The position numbers and the translations under genes are program-made. Source: PALSA-1336 sp964592725 (lineage in GTDB: Bacteria > Patescibacteriota > Doudnabacteria > UBA920). Taken from it: a stretch of 32,463 bases of DNA. The stretch covers positions 1 through 32,463 of the forward strand of contig CAZQFQ010000012.1 of assembly GCA_964592725.1 (NCBI GenBank), given 5' to 3'. Position 1 is the stretch's first letter; each line of letters begins with the position of its first letter. This document shows positions 7,187-15,344 of the stretch, one piece after another. The notes under the pieces are model-generated. The model was not told the DNA's origin, searched no databases, and worked only from the letters and a program-made list of their open reading frames with translations.

Positions 7187-7475
7187 ACAATGTTTTTAAA
7201 TCGTTAATAACATATTTTCGTACGTAAGGGTGAAGCCCGGGCTCCTCTACTAAATCAACTTTTTTCCCCAAAACCGCCGAAATTTGGTTTTCCAAGCCAA
7301 TGTATTTTAAAAATGACATTCTATTTTCCGGTATGAATCTAACCAATAAATCCACATCGCTGTCTTCCCGCTGGTCGCCCCTGGCCACACTGCCAAAAAC
7401 ACCGGCAAATTCCACGCCGTTTGCCTTAAGTATCGGCACGACAATTTCTTTAATTTTTTCCAACTCCTTGTTCAT
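7128..7475 (-). CDS. mntA: MntA-like nucleotidyltransferase antitoxin (pair 1)
   Basis: A 115-aa minimal nucleotidyltransferase, from ATG 7475 (MNKELEKIKE). The catalytic motif GSX10DXD is intact: GSVARGDQREDSDVD, about residues 29-43. In type VII toxin-antitoxin systems this enzyme AMPylates and neutralises HepT, encoded next in the overlapping frame. An upstream TTG would add eight residues with no support. It has its own promoter at 7602-7629 with a leader of about 120 nt holding a CCCGCC / GGCGGG-type hairpin. No SD. Confidence 0.88.
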   Translation of the reverse strand: MNKELEKIKEIVVPILKANGVEFAGVFGSVARGDQREDSDVDLLVRFIPENRMSFLKYIGLENQISAVLGKKVDLVEEPGLHPYVRKYVINDLKTLYGENRIHLYKTDPRRYHFA

Positions 7476-7601
7476 AAAAATTCGTTTATGAAGTAACAAT
7501 AATGGATAAAAAAAATAAAATCAAGCGTCAAACAATATCCACTGTTTTTCGCGTTGATTTTTGTTTTCCCGCTATTTTGGCGGGTGGGTTTGTATAAATG
7601 G

Positions 7602-7629
7602 ATTATAGCATAACGGCGGAAGAAGACAA
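7602..7629 (-). promoter_or_regulatory. Promoter of mntA-hepT pair 1 (and possibly ftsZ)
   Basis: TTGTCT (7629-7624), 16-bp spacer, TATAAT (7607-7602). It sits between the terminator of the accessory operon and mntA. I saw no separate convincing promoter for ftsZ, so ftsZ may depend on this one. Confidence 0.65.
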
Positions 7630-7647
7630 ATATTGGCAACTGGCAAT

Positions 7648-7684
7648 TTAAAAGCCGCCTTATAAAAAGACGGCCTTTAAATTG
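7648..7684 (-). terminator. Terminator of the three-gene ORFan operon
   Basis: Minus-strand stem GCCGTCTT / AAGGCGGC (one G-T pair) with a short A/T loop, followed by TTTTAAATT. The 220 nt between it and the membrane-protein stop codon (7685-7902) holds no convincing gene on either strand. Confidence 0.7.
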
Positions 7685-7902
7685 ATGGCGAAGAAAGGGT
7701 TTGGACCTTTATTTCGTCATCAAGGAGCTCTCGTTCTTGTCACCGGACTTCGGCAACGAGAATTAGAGCGAACTTCATTATTGGTCAAGCGTCCCGCAAA
7801 CTGCGCGGGAAAAGCGAACTGGGCAACTGCGTCACCAAGCACTACTGACAAAACAACAAATACCTTGATGACGAGTGAAAACAGCGGCGCGGGCAACATA
7901 TG

Positions 7903-8466
7903 TTACCCCAGCCAATCTGTCACGAACTTGGTTACGACCGGCGCTAGAGCGCACCAGATGCAAACCAAGAAACCGAGCGCGATGTTAACGGCCGGGAACC
8001 ACACCCAGCGCGACCAGTCGATGGTCTGCCGAGACATGTGACGGAACATGAAATAGCTCGGTGTTGCCACCAAAGCCAACCCAAATCCCGCGGCGCTGGC
8101 GTAAAACGGCAGCACGGTGAACACGATGTTGACAAACGACTCAACAGTAAAAAACCCGATGAGCGTTCTCGCCAGAGCGTGATCGAAAGCCGTAACCGTG
8201 TTTCTGCCATTGGTGGCGATGTACGTGCCGAAGATAACGTCAATCGGCCGACCGCCTCCCATCCACAGCATCACAATGGCGCCGGCCATCCATATCACGC
8301 CAAACAAGGCGTTCGCCAAATTCATCCACTTGTTCGAAACAAACTGGATGCCGGCGTGGATCGCGATGAGCATCGCAAAGTGCAGACACAGGGCCGTGAC
8401 AATGGCCTTGAGCTGGCGGCGCTGGTTATCGATCAGATACAACGTTCCGATAATCAAATTCAACAT
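7903..8466 (-). CDS. Polytopic membrane protein, unknown function (operon gene 3)
   Basis: I do not recognise the family. The 187-aa product has four to five hydrophobic helices (about residues 22-45, 50-68, 97-125, 127-140 and 155-180) joined by short polar loops, with little soluble sequence, so an integral inner-membrane protein is likely. It is the last gene of the promoter-10029-9259-8466 operon; its ATG follows the previous stop by 22 bp and has a purine-rich GAGGAAAAGGAA leader. Its base composition is visibly richer in G+C than the core genes here. No catalytic motif is visible. Confidence 0.75.
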   Translation of the reverse strand: MLNLIIGTLYLIDNQRRQLKAIVTALCLHFAMLIAIHAGIQFVSNKWMNLANALFGVIWMAGAIVMLWMGGGRPIDVIFGTYIATNGRNTVTAFDHALARTLIGFFTVESFVNIVFTVLPFYASAAGFGLALVATPSYFMFRHMSRQTIDWSRWVWFPAVNIALGFLVCIWCALAPVVTKFVTDWLG

Positions 8467-8488
8467 TTCCTTTTCCTCTTTTTCTTTC

Positions 8489-9259
8489 CTAGCTGTGCAG
8501 GTTAACGAAGCGTGTCCACATCCGACCTACCCCGCGCGAAATCCGGCCAGGAGCCGGAGGCAAGGGATAAGCAGCCTGGAGATCAAGCCCCCAAGCATCG
8601 CATTGATTGTTGGTTGCGACAGCGGCAGTGCCTACGGCGCGAGCGCCGACGGTAATACCGTGTCCGATTGCGCGAGCCCCTTGGGCTATGCCGGGAAAAG
8701 CCGTTCCGGTGATTCCGTCCCAGATGTCGCGCGAGATTCCGGGAACGTGAGCCTTGACCCAGTTCCAAACAATCTCGTCGATTCCGTCATCCAACTTGCC
8801 GGTCGCCGTCAGGCGCGCCAGCCGTTGGGCGTTGGTCATCTTGGCGTAGTCCGCCAGCACGCGAATGCGCGCCTGCGGGGTAGCCTCTAGCGTGAGCGAG
8901 TTGCGAAAGCGCGTGCGGCGCCGCTGGTCAGCGGCTAGCCATGCTTCCAAACCCGAAACCTGAGCGCGCGTCGCCAAGCGAGCGCGGACCACAGCTTCCA
9001 AATCCTCGTCGAGAATCTGTTCGTCGTTCAAGCCCCAGCTCATCATGTGATGAACCAAAATCTTGCGGGCTTCGGCGTGTTCGCCGTTCTCCACGTGTTG
9101 GCGCGCTTGGACAAAGACCTCGCGGTCTTCGGGTGTTACCGGCGCCCCAAGTCTCTTCTTTACCCAGGGAAGGCCGATAAAAAATGTCGCGTCCAGCGCG
9201 GCGGCACGGAGAAGATCCATCAGCTCTTTCTTTAATGCCTTCTTGCGATCTTCCGTCAT
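8489..9259 (-). CDS. Unknown soluble protein (operon gene 2)
   Basis: A 256-aa protein of unrecognised family. The N-terminal 150 residues are mostly charged and helical (DRKKALKKELMDLL, EDREVFVQARQHVENG, ADYAKMTNAQRLARL). A Gly/Ala-rich mildly hydrophobic stretch follows (about 193-222: GITGTAFPGIAQGARAIGHG), which could be a membrane-associating hairpin. There is no signal peptide. The start has a clear SD (AGGAGA, nine bases before ATG) and lies 11 bp after the preceding stop. GC-rich relative to core genes. It may act with the membrane protein encoded next; that is inference from the operon only. Confidence 0.75.
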   Translation of the reverse strand: MTEDRKKALKKELMDLLRAAALDATFFIGLPWVKKRLGAPVTPEDREVFVQARQHVENGEHAEARKILVHHMMSWGLNDEQILDEDLEAVVRARLATRAQVSGLEAWLAADQRRRTRFRNSLTLEATPQARIRVLADYAKMTNAQRLARLTATGKLDDGIDEIVWNWVKAHVPGISRDIWDGITGTAFPGIAQGARAIGHGITVGARAVGTAAVATNNQCDAWGLDLQAAYPLPPAPGRISRGVGRMWTRFVNLHS

Positions 9260-9270
9260 AACCGTCTCTC

Positions 9271-10029
9271 CTAGTATTCAAACTCCATTTTTACGGCCGC
9301 CGTCTCTCCGGACTCGGTGTGCACGATTTCCAAAGTGCATTCCAGAGTTCCTTCAAGCAGGCAGTCAATAAGCACGAGCCCCGTGCCTGGGGTTTTGCAC
9401 ACGAAGTACCGGGTCTTTCTGGCCGACTTGCCGTTGTGTGTGAGAGGTTTGCCGTTGGAGCGATCAATCAGTGTCACCTGTTCGGTAGACGTAAAGATCA
9501 CATCCTCAATGCTCGGCTTTCCATCCTTATTCAAAGTCCGGAGCAACGGCAAATGATACTTGTTGTCAGAAGATTTAAGCGAGCCTTCCGGCGCCTCAAA
9601 CTTTAGGCGCTTTCCGGATTTCTTAGTCAGCTTGGGCCCGTCGGTAATTTCGGAAGCCTGCAGTTGAACTGCCTGCTCGTAAACCCCCTGGCCCGGTTCA
9701 GCGACTCGCCGGTAAACAACCAATACTTGCGAATAATTCTTGGCATCAGCCGAAGAAAAATCACACGCGATGGTTTCGTTCTCCCCTTCCGAGTCTGTTT
9801 TAAGCTGATAGCGCTTTGCGTTGTCGGCGGGGTCCATAATCCATGGACCGTGCGGATTGTCGGTCGTGCCGAGACGAAACTGCAAAGTTTCGCCGGACAA
9901 AGCCAACCTCCCGCGGCGAAGAACGACGGAAATCTTGCAGTCCCCGCGTTGTCCGCTAATACCAGCGTTGATGGTAATCTTATTGCCTTCACCACCCCCG
10001 CTGTTACGGTTCCGGTTCTTATTAGACAC
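9271..10029 (-). CDS. Unknown beta-rich protein (operon gene 1)
   Basis: A 252-aa protein of unrecognised family. It starts from GTG 10029 (MSNKNRNRNSGGGEG) with a strong SD (AGGAGG, 10 bp upstream). After the polar Asn/Arg/Gly-rich tail, the rest alternates hydrophobic and polar residues as in beta-sandwich domains (KISVVLRRGRLALSG, QVLVVYRRV, CTLEIVHTESGE). At least two Ig-like units are plausible. It contains four cysteines and no signal peptide, so it may be cytoplasmic or use a non-classical route. First gene of the operon, about 200 nt downstream of its promoter. Confidence 0.75.
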   Translation of the reverse strand: MSNKNRNRNSGGGEGNKITINAGISGQRGDCKISVVLRRGRLALSGETLQFRLGTTDNPHGPWIMDPADNAKRYQLKTDSEGENETIACDFSSADAKNYSQVLVVYRRVAEPGQGVYEQAVQLQASEITDGPKLTKKSGKRLKFEAPEGSLKSSDNKYHLPLLRTLNKDGKPSIEDVIFTSTEQVTLIDRSNGKPLTHNGKSARKTRYFVCKTPGTGLVLIDCLLEGTLECTLEIVHTESGETAAVKMEFEY

Positions 10030-10044
10030 TTAACCAATTCCTCC

Positions 10045-10065
10045 TGCTCTTTTTCAAAGAGCAAA
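10045..10065 (-). promoter_or_regulatory. Hairpin abutting the SD of operon gene 1
   Basis: Minus strand TGCTCTTT / AAGAGCA forms a small stem-loop that ends directly at AGGAGGAATT. Its position could affect access to the ribosome binding site. Confidence 0.55.
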
Positions 10066-10110
10066 TTTCTTCTTGACAGTATAACCTGCCAAGGAGCCTC
10101 TCTTGCGAGT

Positions 10111-10195
10111 GGCAAAACCTTGTAAATGTGGTTGTAGATAACAAAACCCACGCCTCGTGGCGTGGGCAAAATTACCTAATTTACAAGGCTTTGCC
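10111..10195 (-). promoter_or_regulatory. Structured leader: long stem enclosing a GC-rich hairpin
   Basis: GGCAAAACCTTGTAAAT (10111-10127) pairs with 10179-10195, 17 positions with one mismatch that is a G-U pair in one strand's RNA. Inside lies a perfect 8-bp hairpin, CCCACGCC TCGT GGCGTGGG (10147-10166). It lies between the promoter (10237-10265) and the first gene at 10029, so it is transcribed. It could be an attenuator, a protein-binding site or an RNA stabiliser; no known riboswitch consensus was recognised. Confidence 0.7.
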
Positions 10196-10236
10196 CACCA
10201 CAAGCAAAACAAAATATATTAAATTTATGACTAAAT

Positions 10237-10265
10237 ATTATATCACTAAATATTACTTTTGTCAA
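10237..10265 (-). promoter_or_regulatory. Consensus promoter of the three-gene ORFan operon
   Basis: Perfect TTGACA (10265-10260), 17-bp spacer, perfect TATAAT (10242-10237) on the minus strand. Predicted start near 10230, giving a leader of about 200 nt. Confidence 0.9.
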
Positions 10266-10277
10266 TACTAAATCCAA

Positions 10278-10310
10278 ACAAAAAGACGCTTTTATAAGCG
10301 TCTTTTTGTT
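10278..10310 (-). terminator. Terminator of the 13817-10339 operon
   Basis: AAAAAGACGCTT, 4-nt loop, AAGCGTCTTTTT: a symmetrical stem with U-tracts on both strands, 30 bp after the stop of the 105-aa gene. Confidence 0.88.
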
Positions 10311-10338
10311 ACTTAGAACAAATTATATAGTTTTTTTA

Positions 10339-10656
10339 TTATTTTCCCATAGAATGTTTTAAAGCTTCAAGCTCAAAAAGCAAAGCCGCTTCGATGCCCT
10401 CTGCCAGCTCCGGCACCTGGGAAGTAATCTCTAAAATCCTTTTTTCATTGGCGTCGGGATCCGACGCCGCTTTTATATACTCAACCTTCAAATCCTCTGG
10501 CAAAAGCCTAACCGTGGTATTAAAAACAACTTCGGCAAACCTGCTTCTTAGCATTTCCACAACTTCTCCCTTCTCCTTGCCCTGCAAATTTGCCAAATTC
10601 AAATCGACCAAAAGTTGGTCAATATACTGCTCACCCTGTTGTTCTAAATGAGGCAT
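10339..10656 (-). CDS. Small acidic helical protein, unknown function
   Basis: A 105-aa helical, acidic protein (MPHLEQQGEQYIDQLLVDLN). The pattern LLVDLNLANLQGKEKGE followed by a long helix with RLLPEDLKVEYI resembles small CPR proteins annotated as domains of unknown function (DUF5663-like), but I cannot confirm that. No membrane segment or catalytic motif. It starts 11 bp after the stop of the 1049-aa gene and shares its terminator, so the two probably work together. No SD. Confidence 0.75.
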   Translation of the reverse strand: MPHLEQQGEQYIDQLLVDLNLANLQGKEKGEVVEMLRSRFAEVVFNTTVRLLPEDLKVEYIKAASDPDANEKRILEITSQVPELAEGIEAALLFELEALKHSMGK

Positions 10657-10667
10657 AAAATTTTATT

Positions 10668-13600
10668 TTATTTTTTATTAGTGGCCTTAAACTCAGCTAT
10701 GGCCTGGCCAACAACAACCCCAACCTCTGTCCCAATATTATCCATCTCCTGCAAAATTGAAATCGCCTGATTACTCTTGTTCAAATTTTGGCCTCTTTCC
10801 AAAATTTTTAAACAAAAATTCTTTAGGGCTTCAGGGTTATTTTCCTGTTTTAATTTGGTCAGGGCATCCAAAAAATCTCCGCGCAATTTTCTGGCTCCGC
10901 CTTTTGTAAGACTTTCAAAAATACTGCCCTGCTCTCTTGCCAACAAAATAAATTTACCTAATCTATCTCTGTCTTTATCATCCGGTAAAAATTTCCTTCC
11001 TTCAGGTAATGCCTGCATCAACCGCAATTTAACCATTTGATGGTAATACTTTAATTCCCATCCCTGAAGACCAAGCTTTTCCGCTTCTAAATCACGCTCG
11101 GTTTTGTTTTCCGTACCTCCTCCCACAGGCGGAGTAACTTCCTTTTTTGGTTGCTTGCTTTTTGCTGTTTCAATTTTTTTTCTTAAATCGTCCAGCTTTT
11201 TTTGTGAAGCTTTAATAATTTTTTCAGCCTCTTTTTTTTCATTACCGCTCAATTTTTTTGCTTCCAAAGACAAAGCGCTAAGAGCAGAGGCCGCCTCCAA
11301 ATGACTGTTACTTGCTTCTTCCGGCTTGCCGGCGGCCAATGCCGCCTCTGCGTTTTTTATTGCACTCTTAAACGCTTTTTCTTTCTCGGCAATGACTTTC
11401 TGTGCCTCAACCTTGGTATCTTTCTCAGTCTCAGTTTTTTTAGCTTCTTCCGGACCATCACCATCTTGCTGGCTATCTGAGTCTTCATCATTTTCCCTAT
11501 TTTTTTCATACTCATCTTCCATTATCCTTTGAGCTTTTTCTCCCAAAGGCATAACCGCATCCCGCAGTTCCTGCTCCATGGCTCTCCAGGCGGCAGTTAT
11601 TTTAGTAATATCCCCTGCTGAAGCCCCCTGTGACAAATGTTCCAATTGTTGAGGATTATAAACGGCGTATACCAACAATAAATCCTTTTGGAAAGCGCCG
11701 ATGTCCGGCTGGTCCCCTTCCAAATTCGTACCGGCTTTGGCAATACGCCGTAAAGCTTCTACTTTCACAGCATCCAATAATTCAAGCCTACGTTCTAAGG
11801 TAGCGGTTTTTAGTTCTTCCGGGCTTCCCATAAGTTCAACAGGGGGCAAATTGGTAGCTGTCTCTGTGTTTCTACCCGAACCGGAATTTTCTTGTTGATT
11901 CTTTTTAAATGCTTTTCTCAAGCCATATGTTATTGCACCCAAACCCACGGCCCCGCCGCCTACTAAATACCAAATATTCCTTAAAGAGCGCTCTTCTTCA
12001 GCCAAATGTTTAGGAGCGCCATTAATTAGCCAATCGTGCGCATTTTTAGCCGCGTCGGCACCCGGTATATGAGTAAGAATTTCCTGTGTACCCATGGCAT
12101 GGCCGCCGGCATGATTAACAAGATCTGAAAGTTTATCAAATCCGTGCAATGACAAACCATTATGCAGTTTTATATCAATTAAATCTTTAAAATGTTCATG
12201 GTGAAAACCTGGGAAATCTGCAACATTATGATGTCCGGAAATTTCAATTCCGTTCTCGTGGCAAATGCGTATCATAGCCTCGTTAATGTCATGAACAGAG
12301 GGATGTTGAACCCCATGATCAATCATATATTGTTTGCAGGTATCCCAAACTGTTTTATGAAGAATTTGTGTGTCTTCGGGACTCGGCACTTGTATTAGAG
12401 TTTCTGCCCCGGGGGCAACGGCGTGTGAAGCATCTGCTCCATGAAGAGATGCGGAGCCGCCCGGATGTCCAACATCCGAGCCATGGCCAGGTCCACCATG
12501 TCCAACTAAATCTTTTGAAATCCAACCGTGGCTCGCCGCGAAATTGGCCGCATGCTCAAATAGATAGGCGCCGGCCGCACCGCCGGCCGCACCAAACACA
12601 GCCCCTTTAGTGGTTTCCCATGCAATTTTTTTAACATTTCTGTTTAATCCCCGCTCCTTATAAAAATTGTCTAAAAGTTTTTTTACGTTTGCCGACTGCT
12701 CGCTTTTTAAAAGTTCACGATCTGTAGTGGTGCGGGTCTTTAACAACCCAGCCAAAACTTCCACTTTTTTCAGCAATTCTTTATCTTTCAGACCTTCCTT
12801 TTTTGCGTCCTTAATATTGGCCCAGACATCTGAAAAAAATTTATGGACTTTCCCGCCTTCCTTAACTAATTCGTCTCGTTGGTAGTTAGGGTCCCGGAAC
12901 TGTAAAAGCTCCTGAATTTTTTCCGCATCGTCCGCGCTCTCCGCGCTTTTTCCGGTTACCTTTTCAAGCTTAACTCTTAAATTAAGCAACTGCGCCTGTA
13001 ACTCAGCGTGTTCGGCAGGCTTTAAAGTTTTACCTGAAAACCTTTCTTTTAGTTTGGCCTCTAAGGCTATAGCGGCAGTAACCTTGTCCAAATTGGTCAT
13101 GCTGTCATAGCCGGCCAATGCATCTCTGTAAGTTTTCAGGTCATAAAGCCTCTTGGTTTCAGCTCGATAGGACTTTATGCCTTCAAAAGTTCCCCCAACC
13201 ACGCCGCCAGCCAAGGCGCCGGCACCGACAGTTCCAAAGTCTAAAGTTCGCTTAGCCAAAAACTTTATACCGGCTTTAGCGCCCACAGCCGCCATACCTG
13301 TACCGAATCTTCTAAAAAAATTCTTGGCACGCTGGCCAAATACAGATTTATTTTCCACGGCATCGGCAACCGCTTTCGCGTTCTCCGGATTGTTTAAAGC
13401 TTCCTTTACTTCTTTGGGGGCTTGAGGGTCATTTTTTATTTCCTCAACTACTGCCGCGCCGGAGACAGGAGCTTCTTTTTTTGCTTCCGTAGTTTCAGTT
13501 TTATTCGCAGGACCCGCTTCTTTAGCTCCTCCCGATTCTGCGGCTTTGGCTCTGGCAGTTTCAGTAGCCGAGGGCGCTTCCGGAACCGTATCATAGTATT

Positions 13601-13817
13601 CTCTTTTTATTCTAACCGAACCATCCGGACCAACAGTCTGTTCAAACGATTTTAAACGCGCCTCCGCCGGAGAATGCGAAGCAGTCTGGGAAGACTCGGG
13701 TTTACCGTCAGCTTTGTCTTTAGGTGGCTGACTTTGTTTCTCTGTATTTGTTTCTTTACCGCCGGTAGCCGGTGTTTTTTGTTCTGGGTTTGGTCTACCG
13801 CTTTCTCTTGGAGGCAT
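10668..13817 (-). CDS. Large membrane-associated coiled-coil protein, unknown function
   Basis: A 1049-aa protein of unrecognised family. In order: a Pro/Lys/Glu-rich disordered N-terminus (about 1-155); a Gly/Ala-rich hydrophobic region (about 172-215, AGALAGGVVGG); a charged helical domain (about 220-395); a second Gly/Ala hydrophobic hairpin (about 403-422); a His/Gly-rich segment (about 435-475, HGGPGHGSDVGHPGG); a transmembrane helix (about 612-632, YLVGGGAVGLGAITYGL); a long Lys/Glu/Ala coiled coil (about 770-885); and a helical C-terminal domain. There is no classical signal peptide. The hydrophobic hairpins suggest a membrane-remodelling or scaffold protein, an inference. It has a promoter at 13847-13876, no SD, and lower G+C than the flanking ORFans. 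Confidence 0.8.
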   Translation of the reverse strand: MPPRESGRPNPEQKTPATGGKETNTEKQSQPPKDKADGKPESSQTASHSPAEARLKSFEQTVGPDGSVRIKREYYDTVPEAPSATETARAKAAESGGAKEAGPANKTETTEAKKEAPVSGAAVVEEIKNDPQAPKEVKEALNNPENAKAVADAVENKSVFGQRAKNFFRRFGTGMAAVGAKAGIKFLAKRTLDFGTVGAGALAGGVVGGTFEGIKSYRAETKRLYDLKTYRDALAGYDSMTNLDKVTAAIALEAKLKERFSGKTLKPAEHAELQAQLLNLRVKLEKVTGKSAESADDAEKIQELLQFRDPNYQRDELVKEGGKVHKFFSDVWANIKDAKKEGLKDKELLKKVEVLAGLLKTRTTTDRELLKSEQSANVKKLLDNFYKERGLNRNVKKIAWETTKGAVFGAAGGAAGAYLFEHAANFAASHGWISKDLVGHGGPGHGSDVGHPGGSASLHGADASHAVAPGAETLIQVPSPEDTQILHKTVWDTCKQYMIDHGVQHPSVHDINEAMIRICHENGIEISGHHNVADFPGFHHEHFKDLIDIKLHNGLSLHGFDKLSDLVNHAGGHAMGTQEILTHIPGADAAKNAHDWLINGAPKHLAEEERSLRNIWYLVGGGAVGLGAITYGLRKAFKKNQQENSGSGRNTETATNLPPVELMGSPEELKTATLERRLELLDAVKVEALRRIAKAGTNLEGDQPDIGAFQKDLLLVYAVYNPQQLEHLSQGASAGDITKITAAWRAMEQELRDAVMPLGEKAQRIMEDEYEKNRENDEDSDSQQDGDGPEEAKKTETEKDTKVEAQKVIAEKEKAFKSAIKNAEAALAAGKPEEASNSHLEAASALSALSLEAKKLSGNEKKEAEKIIKASQKKLDDLRKKIETAKSKQPKKEVTPPVGGGTENKTERDLEAEKLGLQGWELKYYHQMVKLRLMQALPEGRKFLPDDKDRDRLGKFILLAREQGSIFESLTKGGARKLRGDFLDALTKLKQENNPEALKNFCLKILERGQNLNKSNQAISILQEMDNIGTEVGVVVGQAIAEFKATNKK

Positions 13818-13846
13818 ATATAAAAAGGTTGATAAATTATATCTAT

Positions 13847-13876
13847 ATTATAGCATAAAATAGCTATATTACGCAA
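13847..13876 (-). promoter_or_regulatory. Promoter of the 1049-aa gene
   Basis: TTGCGT (13876-13871), 18-bp spacer, TATAAT preceded by TGC (13852-13847). A second TATAAT at 13841-13836 lies closer to the start and may be an alternative -10. Confidence 0.65.
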
Positions 13877-13889
13877 GAAAAAAAATGGG

Positions 13890-13966
13890 CAACAAAAAAC
13901 CGCCTAAGAGAATTTTAGGACAGCTTTTGCTTTTACGCCCAATTGCGTAAAAACTTTATCATACGA
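13890..13966 (-). terminator. Terminator region of the Ig-like protein gene
   Basis: On the minus strand a first hairpin (TTTTACGC / GCGTAAAA) is followed by CCTAA / TTAGG, CGG and TTTTTTG, a plausible intrinsic terminator (about 13895-13922). The rest of 13967-14133 is untranslated and shows no convincing gene. Confidence 0.6.
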
Positions 13967-14133
13967 TGTTTGATGATGTTTTTTCCAGATACCCAAACTT
14001 CAGGCATTGCCTTCGGGGACGTATTTCATGTCCCAACATTCATCTACTACAACCTCTCTGGCACGACTGTTAATGCTAGCCGCGCTCCGAAAGGATCCTG
14101 CACCCGGAACAACACTTACGTCCGGGAAATTAT

Positions 14134-14988
14134 CTAGCTTTCGCTGGGCGGATCCTGGCGGCGAAAGATGCGCCGCGTGGATGTGTGATCCTCCGCATCA
14201 TCGCCATCCTTACGGAAGCGATTGCGTATGGAAGCCAATCCGCCACGAATTTCCTTGCGTTTCCGGAAGGCCAAGAAGCCCAGCGCGGCAAGCAAAGCCG
14301 CCATCAAGGCAATCAACCCCCAGTTGGTGGAGCTTTCCACCTTGACCTGAACCTTGGTTTCCTGCCCACCAAATGACAGTGTGACCTCCTGGTCGCCGGC
14401 CTGAAGGCCTTTGACCACATAGGTCTGGTTGTTGTCCTGCCGTGTCACCACTAGCTTGCTGGCATCGGCTTTGAAATCCACGCGCCGCAGGCTGTCGTCG
14501 CTCATCACGGCGACAGCATTGAACTTACCGGACTCGCCGACCTTCATTGTTAAGCTCTGCGGGTCGACCTGGAAGCTCTTGAAAGTGACGGGGGCTGGCG
14601 GATTGAGCTTAATCATGCAGTCGTGGAGCGCGGCCGCATTGATTAGGCCAAAAGTCGCCCGTTCAAGCGCGACGAATTCCTTGTACATCGCCCGCGCCTC
14701 GGACGGATCCTTGGCGCTCTTGCCCTTGAGAACATCCTTAGGCAAGTAAAGCGTCCCGTCCTTGAGTTTGCGAACCTCGGCGCCGGTAAGTACGGAGCCG
14801 TCCTTATGTTGCAAGTATGACGTCAACGTAGCGCCATAGCCAGCGGCATTCAGAGAAGCCGCCGGACCGGAGCACAGCATGGTGATCGCAACGCGATCGC
14901 TCTCGGCCGCCGAACCAACGGCGGCGAGCAGGCACACCAACCCCAACAGGGCGAAGGCACGCCGGAAGCGGCACAGAATCGTAAACAT
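14134..14988 (-). CDS. Secreted, membrane-anchored protein with an Ig-like (BIG2-type) domain
   Basis: A 284-aa protein with a signal peptide (basic MFTILCRFRRAF, hydrophobic core, likely cleavage near AVGSAA). A Cys-containing N-terminal region (about 30-130) is followed by a domain with the bacterial Ig-like pattern (about 135-215: VDPQSLTMKVGESGKFNAVA ... YVVKGLQAGDQEVTLSFGG), a transmembrane helix (about 222-243, WGLIALMAALLAALGFLAF) and a basic cytoplasmic tail. It is probably displayed on the cell surface. It has a strong SD (GAGGAGG, 8 bp before ATG) and a perfect promoter at 15133-15161. G+C is higher than in core genes. BIG2-type assignment is by pattern only. Confidence 0.8.
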   Translation of the reverse strand: MFTILCRFRRAFALLGLVCLLAAVGSAAESDRVAITMLCSGPAASLNAAGYGATLTSYLQHKDGSVLTGAEVRKLKDGTLYLPKDVLKGKSAKDPSEARAMYKEFVALERATFGLINAAALHDCMIKLNPPAPVTFKSFQVDPQSLTMKVGESGKFNAVAVMSDDSLRRVDFKADASKLVVTRQDNNQTYVVKGLQAGDQEVTLSFGGQETKVQVKVESSTNWGLIALMAALLAALGFLAFRKRKEIRGGLASIRNRFRKDGDDAEDHTSTRRIFRRQDPPSES

Positions 14989-15050
14989 CGTATTATCCTC
15001 CTCAGGACTCTACCTAGTGGTGAGACCCCCACCAGGCCATTGGAAATGTA

Positions 15051-15069
15051 CTACCGGTCTCGTTACCGG
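15051..15069 (-). promoter_or_regulatory. Leader hairpin of the Ig-like protein gene
   Basis: ACCGGT and ACCGGT flank a 6-nt loop (minus AACGAG), making a stable stem in the leader of about 140 nt. Function unknown. Confidence 0.5.
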
Positions 15070-15132
15070 TTACTATCTTTTAGATAATAACCGCAAACGA
15101 GCCCAAAAGTAAGATTAAAATTTTGAATATAT

Positions 15133-15161
15133 ATTATACCAAAAAATTACTATATTGTCAA
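15133..15161 (-). promoter_or_regulatory. Consensus promoter of the Ig-like protein gene
   Basis: Perfect TTGACA (15161-15156), 17-bp spacer, perfect TATAAT (15138-15133). The stretch 15162-15344 upstream is the 3' untranslated region of the collagen-like gene; it holds GC-rich hairpins (for example CCCCGC / GCGGGG at about 15318-15331, and TTGCGCC / GGCGCAA at about 15285-15310) and no gene I can support. Confidence 0.9.
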
Positions 15162-15344
15162 TATTAATACTTAAATTATGCCTTAAATATAGGCAAAAAT
15201 TAAATTTTACTCGACTTAAAGTGAACTTAATGCCCTTATCAAGGTAAGAGAGGTGAGGAATTGCAGATGCAACTCCCCACCCCTAAGCGTTTTTTGCGCC
15301 GGTGTTTTGGCGCAACGCCCCGCGTGGCGGGGACTTCGAATCGG

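Noticed and set aside
8489..9371. Long plus-strand and alternative-frame open frames over the ORFan operon
   Set aside because: They are shadows caused by high G+C; the minus-strand genes have SDs, tight spacing and coherent composition.
13943..14137. 64-codon plus-strand open frame, faintly pilin-like ending
   Set aside because: No signal peptide, SD or promoter; it is antisense to the 3' untranslated region of the Ig-like protein gene.
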